The notes below the pieces were generated by a model. The model was not told the origin of the DNA. It made no database searches and saw only the letters and a program-made list of their open reading frames with translations. From positions 767,507 to 831,506 of the forward strand of contig CP166960.1 in NCBI GenBank assembly GCA_041447175.1: a DNA stretch of 64,000 bases. Direction: 5' to 3'. Shown here piece by piece: positions 52,662-60,531 of this stretch. This stretch comes from Candidatus Bathyarchaeia archaeon (GTDB taxonomy: Archaea; Thermoproteota; Bathyarchaeia; Bathyarchaeales; Bathycorpusculaceae). How positions within the stretch are numbered: the stretch's first letter is position 1; every line of letters begins with the position of its first letter. A program made the translations under genes and the position numbers.

Positions 52662-53624
52662 TTATGTTGCGAGCATGTCAGCGAGTTTGAGCAGATTAGC
52701 GTCTAGCTGTTTGGTTTTGCTGCAGGCTTCCTCAAGGGGCATGCTGCCCACTTTTCCATTTTGCAGTCCCACCGCTTGGTTGCCTTGCCCCTCACAGAGC
52801 AGGTTGACGGCTTTTTCAGCAAAAACACTTGCCAAAAGTCTGCTGCGCGCGGTTGGGCTGCCTCCTCTTTGGGCATAGCCCAGAATGCTCAGGCGGACCT
52901 CGGAGCCTGTTTGCGTCTCGATTTCGTGGGCAAGTTGACTAACTCTCCCGCAGCCTTCCGCCGCGACGACTATGCCTGCTTTTTTGCCTTTACGACTATT
53001 CTCGAGAAGGGTATCCACAACCATGGATAACTCACAGTGGCTTTCAGGAACAAGAATGACCTCAGCGCCCACCGTAATCCCAACTGTCAACGCCAAGAAG
53101 CCTCTTTCTCTGCCCATGACTTCCACGATGAAGATGCGTTCATGACTGATGGCTGTGTCTCGGATTTTGTCAATTTCGGCAACCGCCGTGTTTACCGCTG
53201 TGTCAAATCCGATGGTTTCTTCGGTTCCGTAAACATCGTTGTCTATGGTGGCGGGGATTCCTGCCATTAGCGTGTCGCAGTGTTTGCTTAAGTCAAGCGC
53301 GCCTCGAAAAGAGCCGTCGCCGCCTATAACCACTAGTCCCTCCACATGATTAAGGCTTAATGTGTGCGTTGCTTTTTGCATGCCTTCTATGGTTTTGAAT
53401 TCGGGGCAACGCGCCGTGTGTAGCATGGTTCCGCCTAGCTGGACGATTCCGCCTACAGAGCGGGGCGTTAAATGTCTGAAACTGTTGGTGATTACGCCTT
53501 CCCAGCCGCGTTCAAACCCCAACACCTGTACGCCTTTTTGAGCACCAATTCGGGTGACGGCTCGGATGGCGGCGTTCATTCCGGGTGCGTCTCCACCTGT
53601 GGTTACTACGCCAATGGTTTTCAT
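52662..53624 (-). CDS. pfkA: 6-phosphofructokinase, PfkA family (ATP-type)
   Basis: 320 residues, the length of bacterial PfkA. GVVTTGGDAPGMNAAIRA is the start of the nucleotide loop. GGDGS at 101-105 is the ATP-type form (pyrophosphate enzymes have Asp here). PATIDND holds the catalytic Asp, and VEVMGRERGFLAL the fructose-6-phosphate site. The ATG at 53624 has GAGGT upstream. Archaea mostly use ADP-dependent or PfkB-type enzymes, so a PfkA here is unusual and may come from bacteria. Confidence 0.92.
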   Translation of the reverse strand: MKTIGVVTTGGDAPGMNAAIRAVTRIGAQKGVQVLGFERGWEGVITNSFRHLTPRSVGGIVQLGGTMLHTARCPEFKTIEGMQKATHTLSLNHVEGLVVIGGDGSFRGALDLSKHCDTLMAGIPATIDNDVYGTEETIGFDTAVNTAVAEIDKIRDTAISHERIFIVEVMGRERGFLALTVGITVGAEVILVPESHCELSMVVDTLLENSRKGKKAGIVVAAEGCGRVSQLAHEIETQTGSEVRLSILGYAQRGGSPTARSRLLASVFAEKAVNLLCEGQGNQAVGLQNGKVGSMPLEEACSKTKQLDANLLKLADMLAT

Positions 53625-53764
53625 ATGTGTCAACTACCTCTACTCCTAGCTGTTTAAGAACGTCACGTTATGCTTAATGGGTGTTGGAAAATAAACTTGA
53701 CGCATCAAAAATCTGCAGCGGCAAGCTTTTTTGAAACCCCTACAAGTATTAATTGGTGAACCTT

Positions 53765-54088
53765 GTGGAGAACCAGTACATCGTTGTGCTTGTGACGGCG
53801 GCAAGTAAACAGGAAGCAGAAACCCTTGCCCAAACGCTGCTTGAAGAGAAACTGATTGCCTGCGCAAACATTGTATGGCCAGTTTCGTCTCATTTCCGTT
53901 GGGAGGGGAAGGTGGAGCAAGCGGAGGAGTTTTTGGTTTTGATGAAGTCGCGGCTGGACTTGTTTGAGGCTTTGTCGGAGAGGATTTTGGTGCTGCATAG
54001 TTATGAGGTTCCTGAGGTGCTGGCGTTGCCTATTATTGCTGGTTCGGCAGATTATTTGAGTTGGTTGGGGCAATCGTTGAAGCGGTGA
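53765..54088 (+). CDS. cutA: CutA1-type divalent cation tolerance protein
   Basis: 107 residues from a GTG with GGTGAA upstream. VVLVTAASKQEAETLAQTLLEEKLIACANI, FRWEGKVEQAEEFLVLMKS and LHSYEVPEVLALPI are the CutA1 signature. The protein forms a trimeric ferredoxin-like fold and is widespread, with an uncertain role in metal response. It precedes the trp operon by 63 nt. Confidence 0.92.
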   Translation: MENQYIVVLVTAASKQEAETLAQTLLEEKLIACANIVWPVSSHFRWEGKVEQAEEFLVLMKSRLDLFEALSERILVLHSYEVPEVLALPIIAGSADYLSWLGQSLKR

Positions 54089-54124
54089 CAACACATTGCA
54101 AACGTACGTTTGTGTGCAGACAAG

Positions 54125-54134
54125 CCTTAAATAG
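54125..54134 (+). promoter_or_regulatory. TATA-like box of the trp operon
   Basis: CCTTAAATAG would start transcription near 54152-54158, almost at the proposed GTG of trpE, so the message may be leaderless or carry only a few leader bases. Confidence 0.5.
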
Positions 54135-54151
54135 CGCATTTGAGTATAAGT

Positions 54152-55609
54152 GTGAACCATAGGAGAACAACAAAATGGGGTATCGTCTTTGGCGACCAAA
54201 CGCCAACCACAACAATACAAACAACCAGTAACTTAGTCAACCCTCTAAGCTTCAAAAAAATCCCCTTCAAAAAATCCCCCCTCGACATTTTCAACCAACT
54301 CTACAAACACTACCCACACGCGTACCTGCTCGAATCCATCGAAGGACCCAAAAAACTCGCACAATTCTCATTCCTCGGATTTGACCCTCAACTCACCATC
54401 CAAATAAAAAACGGAACCGCCACCACCCGCAACCCCCAAACCGGACACGAAACCAAACAAGAAACCACCAACCCACTGCAAGTCATCAAACAGGCACTCG
54501 CAGGCAGAACAACCGCCAACAAGGACTTCCGCTTCGCAGGGGGCGCCGTGGGCTACATCAGCTACGACGCCATCCGCTACTGGGAAAAACTACCTACCTC
54601 CACCGTTGACGACTTGAATTTCCCCGACGTGGAGATGGGCGTCTTTGACGACGGTATTGTCTTTGACCACAAACAGAAACGTGCCTACTACTATTACTAT
54701 GGCAAAAACCGGTTGCAAGAGGTTGAAGAACTGCTTAGCCAGACCACAGAACCGCCAGAACTCAGTGTTAGCCCGCCCAACGTAAACGTCTCCAAAGACT
54801 GCTACGAGAAAGCCGTCGAAACCGCCAAACAATATGTAACCCAAGGTGACATTTTCCAAGTCGTTCTTAGCAAACGTTTCGACATGCGCTTTAAAGGTGA
54901 CCTCACCGCTTTCTACCGGGCATTACGCGCCATTAACCCTTCACCTTACATGTACTTCTACAAAGCCGAAGACCGGCAAATTGTGGGTTCCAGCCCCGAA
55001 ATGCTGGCGCGTGTCGAAAACCGCACCGTCGAAACCTTCCCCATCGCTGGCACCCGCCCCATCACAGCCGACGTAGCTGAAAACAGGCGACTATCACGCG
55101 AACTTTTGGCTGACCCCAAAGAATGCGCCGAACACGTGATGCTGGTGGATTTAGCCCGCAACGACGTAGGCAGGGTCTCCAAATTTGGCAGCGTTCGTGT
55201 GCCCCAATTCATGCAGGTGCAACGCTACAGTCACGTGCAGCACATTGTTTCGCGAGTGATCGGCGACCTTACAGATGAATATGACTGCTATGACGCCCTG
55301 CGCGCAGTTTTCCCCGCAGGCACTGTTTCGGGGGCACCTAAAGTTCGCGCCATGGAAATTATTGAGGAGCTTGAGCCCACGCGTCGAGGACCTTACGCGG
55401 GTGCTGTGGGTTACTTCAGTTACAACGGCAACATGGATTTTGCCATAACCATCCGAACCCTCTTTGCCGAAAAGGACCGCGCGTTTGTGCAGGCAGGCGC
55501 AGGCATCGTGGCGGACTCTGTTCCTGAGCGTGAGTGGTTTGAAACCGAACATAAAGCTGGCGCGCCCATGAAGGCACTGCAGGCATGCGAAGGAGGCAGC
55601 ACCCAATGA
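54152..55609 (+). CDS. trpE: Anthranilate synthase component I
   Basis: About 485 residues. The PFKKSPLDIFNQLYKHYPHAYLLES segment is the start of the conserved N-terminal domain. SPEMLARVENRTVETFPIAGTRP, DLARNDVGRVSKFGSV and GTVSGAPKVRAMEIIEELEPTRRGPYAGAVGYFSYNG are chorismate-binding motifs. The first 30 residues are not conserved and are A/C-rich in codons. The in-frame GTG at 54152, or the TTG at 54140, are the only starts before the domain; the promoter favours the GTG. With TrpG it makes anthranilate from chorismate and glutamine. Confidence 0.9.
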   Translation: MNHRRTTKWGIVFGDQTPTTTIQTTSNLVNPLSFKKIPFKKSPLDIFNQLYKHYPHAYLLESIEGPKKLAQFSFLGFDPQLTIQIKNGTATTRNPQTGHETKQETTNPLQVIKQALAGRTTANKDFRFAGGAVGYISYDAIRYWEKLPTSTVDDLNFPDVEMGVFDDGIVFDHKQKRAYYYYYGKNRLQEVEELLSQTTEPPELSVSPPNVNVSKDCYEKAVETAKQYVTQGDIFQVVLSKRFDMRFKGDLTAFYRALRAINPSPYMYFYKAEDRQIVGSSPEMLARVENRTVETFPIAGTRPITADVAENRRLSRELLADPKECAEHVMLVDLARNDVGRVSKFGSVRVPQFMQVQRYSHVQHIVSRVIGDLTDEYDCYDALRAVFPAGTVSGAPKVRAMEIIEELEPTRRGPYAGAVGYFSYNGNMDFAITIRTLFAEKDRAFVQAGAGIVADSVPEREWFETEHKAGAPMKALQACEGGSTQ

Positions 55610-56193
55610 AGGTCCTAGTTATTGACAACTATGATTCATTTGTCTACAACCTCGTACAGTACGTGGGAGAACTCGGAACCGAAGTTGTTGTTTACCGCAA
55701 CGACCAAGTTACCCTCACTCAAGTGAAGGCACTCAAACCCGACCGCATAGTCATCTCCCCAGGACCAGGCAACCCCGAGGATGAGCATTACTTTGGCGTC
55801 TGCAAAGCAGTACTGCAACAAGTCAGCCCAACCGTACCCACCTTGGGCGTGTGCTTGGGGCATCAAGGCATCGTCGCAACTTTCGGCGGCAAAGTCGTCT
55901 CCGCCAAACGCCTCATGCACGGAAAAACCAGCGTCATAAAACACGACGGCAAAGGACTCTTCCGCGGCGTCGAGAACCCGTTCACAGCGACGCGGTACCA
56001 CTCGCTGGCAGGGGAGCAGGACACCATCCCCGACTGCCTCGAAGTAACAGCGGTTGCAGTGGATGACGGTGAAGTCATGGGCGTTCGACACAAACAGTAC
56101 CCCATCGAGGGAGTTCAGTTCCATCCTGAATCCATCCTTTGCGAAGACGGCAAACTCATAATCAAAAACTTTCTTGAGGGCAACGCGCCATGA
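55606..56193 (+). CDS. trpG: Anthranilate synthase component II (glutamine amidotransferase)
   Basis: 195 residues, class I amidotransferase. SPGPGNPED, the nucleophile Cys in GVCLGHQGI, and the His-Pro-Glu triad in VQFHPESIL are present. The ATG overlaps the trpE stop by 4 nt (ATGA), and AAGGAGG lies upstream. It supplies ammonia to TrpE. Confidence 0.94.
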   Translation: MKVLVIDNYDSFVYNLVQYVGELGTEVVVYRNDQVTLTQVKALKPDRIVISPGPGNPEDEHYFGVCKAVLQQVSPTVPTLGVCLGHQGIVATFGGKVVSAKRLMHGKTSVIKHDGKGLFRGVENPFTATRYHSLAGEQDTIPDCLEVTAVAVDDGEVMGVRHKQYPIEGVQFHPESILCEDGKLIIKNFLEGNAP

Positions 56194-57251
56194 TTGTGCA
56201 AACAATACGAGCCCTCATCGAAGGCAATAACCTGAACCCGCAAGACGCGCGCTCAGCCATGGAGGAAATCATGACTGGACAAGCCACCAACGCCCAAATC
56301 GCCGCGTTTTTAACAGCGCTACGCATGAAAGGCGAAACCGTTGAGGAGTTGGTGGCGTTTGCGCAGGTTATGCGGGATAACTGCACCCGAATCTCACCCA
56401 AAGTGGGGGGTCGTCTTGTGGACACATGTGGCACAGGCGGAGACAAACTCAAAACCTTCAACGTAAGCACAGCAGCCGCGTTTGTGGCTGCAGGCGCAGG
56501 CGTTTTCGTAGCTAAACATGGGAACCGCGCGGTGACCAGTAAAAGCGGAAGCGCCGACGTGCTTGAACGCCTCGGCGTTAACTTGGCTTTGGAGCCTCAG
56601 GGTGTCAAGGCAGTCATTGAGCAGGTGGGAATTGGCTTTATGTTTGCGCCTGCGTTTCATCCCGCCATGAAGTATGCAGTGGCGCCCCGACGGGAACTGG
56701 GCATACGCACCGTCTTTAACGTGTTGGGACCGCTAACTAACCCTGCCTCGGCTGATGTGCAAGTGCTTGGTGTTTACTCCGCAGAACTTGCCGAGCCGCT
56801 GGCTCTCGCGCTCAAGGGATTGGGCTGCAGTGAAGCCATGGTAGTGCACGGCGTGGACGGCTTAGACGAGATATCCACAGTCGGCAAAACCACAATAGCC
56901 CAACTCAAAGACGGCACCGTAACCACCCGCCACGTGTCCCCCCAAGACTTAGGCTTACCGCAGGCTACGCTCTCGGATTTGCTGGGCGCAACACCACAAG
57001 AAAATGCAGAATATCTTTTCAAAATCTTGTATGGGCAACAGTTGAAGGGTGACCCGAAAACCGACATCGTGCTTGCCAACAGCGCCGCGGCGTTGGTTGT
57101 GGGCGGAAAAGCAGACGACCTGCTTGGAGGCGTCGAGGTAGCGCGTGAAGTAGTTGAAAGCGGAGCCGCCTACAATAAGCTCAAGGCGCTGGTCAAGGGG
57201 TCGGGCGGTGATTCCGCAAAACTTGAGGAGTTGGAGCAGAGGTATGCCTGA
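56190..57251 (+). CDS. trpD: Anthranilate phosphoribosyltransferase
   Basis: 353 residues. VDTCGTGGDKLKTFNVSTAAAF is the PRPP-binding motif, and KHGNRAVTSKSGSADVLE and GIGFMFAPAFHPAMKYA are anthranilate-site signatures. It overlaps trpG by 4 nt. It transfers phosphoribose from PRPP to anthranilate. Confidence 0.95.
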   Translation: MIVQTIRALIEGNNLNPQDARSAMEEIMTGQATNAQIAAFLTALRMKGETVEELVAFAQVMRDNCTRISPKVGGRLVDTCGTGGDKLKTFNVSTAAAFVAAGAGVFVAKHGNRAVTSKSGSADVLERLGVNLALEPQGVKAVIEQVGIGFMFAPAFHPAMKYAVAPRRELGIRTVFNVLGPLTNPASADVQVLGVYSAELAEPLALALKGLGCSEAMVVHGVDGLDEISTVGKTTIAQLKDGTVTTRHVSPQDLGLPQATLSDLLGATPQENAEYLFKILYGQQLKGDPKTDIVLANSAAALVVGGKADDLLGGVEVAREVVESGAAYNKLKALVKGSGGDSAKLEELEQRYA

Positions 57252-58017
57252 CTTTCTTGATGTTCTTGCCAAAGACGCGCAAGCAATCGTGGCAGAAGGC
57301 TACTACCAGAGCCTTCCCTGTGTGGAGCAGGTCCAGGTAAGCATGCGTGAGGCGATTCTAAACGCTAAAACGGCTGTTATTACCGAAGTTAAAGGCGCCT
57401 CGCCCTCTAAAGGCACCATCCGCCAAAACTTCCAATCCGCAGCGGTCGCCCAAGCCATGATGCGGGGCGGTGCAGTGGGCATCTCGGTTTTAACTGAACC
57501 CAAACACTTCAACGGCTCCCTGGAAAACCTCAGGCTGGTCCGCGGCGCAGTGGAGTTGCCTGTGCTCATGAAAGACATCGTCGTCAATCCTATACAGTTG
57601 GAGGCAGCCGCAAAACTTGGCGCTAACGTTGTCCTGCTCATCCAAGCGGTGTTTGACCGGGGTTACTGTGGCTTCGAACTGCCCGAAATGATTGCGAAGG
57701 CACATTCGAACAACCTCGAAGTGCTCCTGGAAACCCATAATCAGCACGAATTCTGCCGCGCCGTGCAATCCAACGCAGACCTTGTGGGTGTCAACAACCG
57801 AAACCTTGGAACCCTGCAAGTTGACCTCGCTGTTACCAAGAACGTGCTGGCGAACTGCCCCCACAACGGCAAAGTCGTCGTGAGTGAGAGCGGAGTCAAC
57901 ACGGCAGCTGACCTGCGTTTTCTGCGCGAATGCGGCGCACAGGCATTTCTTGTTGGCTCCTCTGTGATGCAGGCTTCTGATGTTGAAGCAAAAGTCAAGG
58001 AGCTCGTGACTGCCTAA
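57244..58017 (+). CDS. trpC: Indole-3-glycerol phosphate synthase
   Basis: 257 residues from the ATG at 57244, which lies in the last codons of trpD (8-nt overlap) after AGAGG. VITEVKGASPSKG (with the catalytic Lys), LMKDIVVNPIQLEAAAKLGANVVLL and VGVNNRNLGTLQVDL form the TIM-barrel active site, and ESGVN the phosphate loop. No trpF lies next to it or is fused to it. Confidence 0.94.
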   Translation: MPDFLDVLAKDAQAIVAEGYYQSLPCVEQVQVSMREAILNAKTAVITEVKGASPSKGTIRQNFQSAAVAQAMMRGGAVGISVLTEPKHFNGSLENLRLVRGAVELPVLMKDIVVNPIQLEAAAKLGANVVLLIQAVFDRGYCGFELPEMIAKAHSNNLEVLLETHNQHEFCRAVQSNADLVGVNNRNLGTLQVDLAVTKNVLANCPHNGKVVVSESGVNTAADLRFLRECGAQAFLVGSSVMQASDVEAKVKELVTA

Positions 58018-58050
58018 CATTCAAGATAATTAAAGATGGAGGAAAACTGA

Positions 58051-59262
58051 ATGGAAATTGAAAAACCAAAACTGAGCAGCTACCCCGTCGATGGCAAATA
58101 CGGCAAGTACGGCGGACGCTTTGTTCCCGAAGTGCTCATGCAAGCCGTCAACGAATTGGAAGCTGCCTACACTCAAGCCCAATCGGACAGCAAGTTCAAG
58201 GAAGAACTCAATTATTACTTACGCGAGTATGCAGGTCGACCTACCCCGCTCTATTTCGCTCAGAATCTTACTCGTAAGGTGGGTGGCGCCAAAATCTACC
58301 TCAAACGTGAAGACCTTGCCCATGGAGGCGCCCACAAAATCAACAACACACTGGGGCAGGCACTACTTGCTAAGCGGATGGGTAAAACCCGCGTGATTGC
58401 TGAGACAGGGGCGGGGCAGCATGGGGTGGCGACGGCGATGGCTGCGGCAGTGTTAGGGTTGAAGGCGGAGATTTACATGGGCACCGAAGACATGGAACGC
58501 CAACGGCTCAACGTTTTCCGCATGCGATTGCTTGGCGCAGAAGTGCATCCTGTGGATGCGGGCAGCAAAACCATGAAGGAAGCCATAAACGAAGCTTTCC
58601 GCGACTGGGTAACCAACCTTGAAAACACCCATTACCTTATCGGCTCGGTTGTTGGTCCGCATCCGTACCCGATGATGGTGCGCGACTTCCAACGCGTCAT
58701 AGGCGAAGAACTCAAAGCTGAGTTCCAGAAAAAAGTGGGGCACCTTCCCGACGCCTTGGTTGCATGCGTGGGTGGTGGAAGCAACGCAGCGGGCACGTTC
58801 TTCCCCTTCGAAGACAACCCTGAAGTGAAGCTTTTCGGGGTAGAGGCCGCGGGTCAAGGCATCGAGACAGGTAAACATGCCGCCTCCCTGGGCGCAGGCT
58901 CTGAAGGCGTCTTTCACGGCATGCTAACTTATGTCCTTCAGGACGACGAGGGACAAATCCAGATAACCCACAGCGTCTCTGCAGGTTTAGATTATCCCGG
59001 TGTGGGTCCTGAACACTCGTTTTTGAACATGCTGCGGCGGGCAGAATATGTTTCGGTCACTGACAAAGAAGCAGTTGAAGCATTCCTCGCGCTGTCCCAG
59101 ACTGAGGGCATCATACCCGCGTTGGAGTCCTCACATGCTTTAGCATACACCATGAAGCTGGCGGCGCAAATGAAGTCGACGCAAACCGTTGTGGTGACAC
59201 TGTCGGGACGCGGCGACAAAGACGTGGAATCAGTCGCGAAATTTATGGGGGCAAAAATATGA
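58051..59262 (+). CDS. trpB: Tryptophan synthase beta subunit (TrpB1 type)
   Basis: 403 residues. [13 protein letters not shown], the PLP lysine Lys96 in [22 protein letters not shown] and [12 protein letters not shown] are present. The short N-terminus and the partner trpA make it the TrpB1 form. A GGAGG precedes the ATG, 33 nt after trpC. It joins indole with serine. Confidence 0.96.
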   Translation: MEIEKPKLSSYPVDGKYGKYGGRFVPEVLMQAVNELEAAYTQAQSDSKFKEELNYYLREYAGRPTPLYFAQNLTRKVGGAKIYLKREDLAHGGAHKINNTLGQALLAKRMGKTRVIAETGAGQHGVATAMAAAVLGLKAEIYMGTEDMERQRLNVFRMRLLGAEVHPVDAGSKTMKEAINEAFRDWVTNLENTHYLIGSVVGPHPYPMMVRDFQRVIGEELKAEFQKKVGHLPDALVACVGGGSNAAGTFFPFEDNPEVKLFGVEAAGQGIETGKHAASLGAGSEGVFHGMLTYVLQDDEGQIQITHSVSAGLDYPGVGPEHSFLNMLRRAEYVSVTDKEAVEAFLALSQTEGIIPALESSHALAYTMKLAAQMKSTQTVVVTLSGRGDKDVESVAKFMGAKI

Positions 59263-60068
59263 GCCGCATAACCCAAGTTTTCGAAAAACTCAAGGCACAA
59301 AAAGAGGGCGCATTAATCGGCTACGTGATGGGCGGTGACCCCCAACCTGAAAAGACCATGCAGATAGCTGACGCCCTAATCAAAGGCGGCGTAGACCTCT
59401 TGGAGCTGGGTATCCCCTTCTCAGACCCCATCGCCGACGGACCCACCATTCAAGCAGCCAGCACACGCGCCTTAAACGCACAGACCACCCCCACAAAAGT
59501 GCTTGAAATCGTCAAAGCCATAAAACAAAAGCACCCCCTACCTGTTGTTGCCATGACATACTTTAACCCCGTCTTCAAAATGGGTCTACAGAAGTTCTTT
59601 GAAGCCGCAAAAACAAATCAAGTTGACGGCGTGATAATTCCTGATTTGCCTGTGGAGGAATCCGCGGAACTGCAGCAGGCTGCATCTGCGGTGGGGGTGG
59701 ACAAGATTTTCCTTGCCGCGCCCTCTACAACCAATCAGCGGCTCCCCAAAATCGTTCAAGCCTCCTCAGGGTTTCTGTATTTGGTTTCGCATTTTGGCGT
59801 GACTGGTACCAAAAGCTCGGTTGCGGACTCAACCATAAGCCTTGTCAAGCGGGTTTTGCCTTTCACGGCGGGGCGGATTCCGTTGGCTGTCGGGTTTGGG
59901 GTTTCCAAGCCTGAGCATGTCCAAGCAATCCTTGAAGCAGGCGCTGACGGGGTCATCGTGGGCAGCGTGTTTGTCAACCTCATCAGCGAAAATCAGGGTA
60001 ACCCTGAAAAGATGTATGCAGCGCTTGAAGAAACCGCCCGAAACCTCAAACAAGCCACCCACAAATAG
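59259..60068 (+). CDS. trpA: Tryptophan synthase alpha subunit
   Basis: 269 residues. Catalytic Glu49 ([11 protein letters not shown]) and Asp60 (IADGP), with the phosphate loop [11 protein letters not shown] and GADGVIVGS. It overlaps trpB by 4 nt (ATGA). It cleaves indole-3-glycerol phosphate and channels indole to TrpB. Confidence 0.96.
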   Translation: MSRITQVFEKLKAQKEGALIGYVMGGDPQPEKTMQIADALIKGGVDLLELGIPFSDPIADGPTIQAASTRALNAQTTPTKVLEIVKAIKQKHPLPVVAMTYFNPVFKMGLQKFFEAAKTNQVDGVIIPDLPVEESAELQQAASAVGVDKIFLAAPSTTNQRLPKIVQASSGFLYLVSHFGVTGTKSSVADSTISLVKRVLPFTAGRIPLAVGFGVSKPEHVQAILEAGADGVIVGSVFVNLISENQGNPEKMYAALEETARNLKQATHK

Positions 60069-60069
60069 C

Positions 60070-60097
60070 TTTCTCCTTTTTTTCCATGTGGTTTTTT
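60070..60097 (+). terminator. T-rich terminator after the trp operon
   Basis: Runs of seven and six T residues within 30 nt directly after the trpA stop match the archaeal oligo-T termination pattern; no hairpin is needed. Confidence 0.5.
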
Positions 60098-60150
60098 CAA
60101 AAATTCTTATCTACTTCCCCATTAACATAAACAGAGGAGACTTTACGGGT

Positions 60151-60531
60151 ATGCAGGACGGAAGAGACCTACAAGTAAAAATCGCCATAATTTCCGAAAT
60201 TGAGGCACTTCAACAACACTACGCCACGTTAAGGGATTACGTGATGGGCAAACAGTACGACACGATTGAAATTATGGCAACGCTGCAAGTTTTCAGGGAC
60301 GGCTTAAACCGCCTCAGCGCACAAATCCTCACACTCTACGCGCTAAACCAACAGAAAACCAAGATAACCTGGCAGCCGCTTTTGGAAAACCTCGAAAACG
60401 CAGTAGCCACCGTGCAAGCTTCACCTACACGAGACGCCCGCTCCGCCATCAAACTTGCCTTCACCATGAGCGACCCCGACGTGAACGAAGTCATGGTATA
60501 TTTGGCCCGGCTTAAAGAATCCCTCAAATAA
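60151..60531 (+). CDS. Small helical protein, function unknown
   Basis: 126 residues from the ATG at 60151 with AGAGGAGA upstream. It is helical and mostly charged (KIAIISEIEALQQHYATLRDYVM, then LQVFRDGLNRLSAQI). No motif is known. Its 3' end overlaps the convergent helicase gene by 8 nt. Confidence 0.6.
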   Translation: MQDGRDLQVKIAIISEIEALQQHYATLRDYVMGKQYDTIEIMATLQVFRDGLNRLSAQILTLYALNQQKTKITWQPLLENLENAVATVQASPTRDARSAIKLAFTMSDPDVNEVMVYLARLKESLK

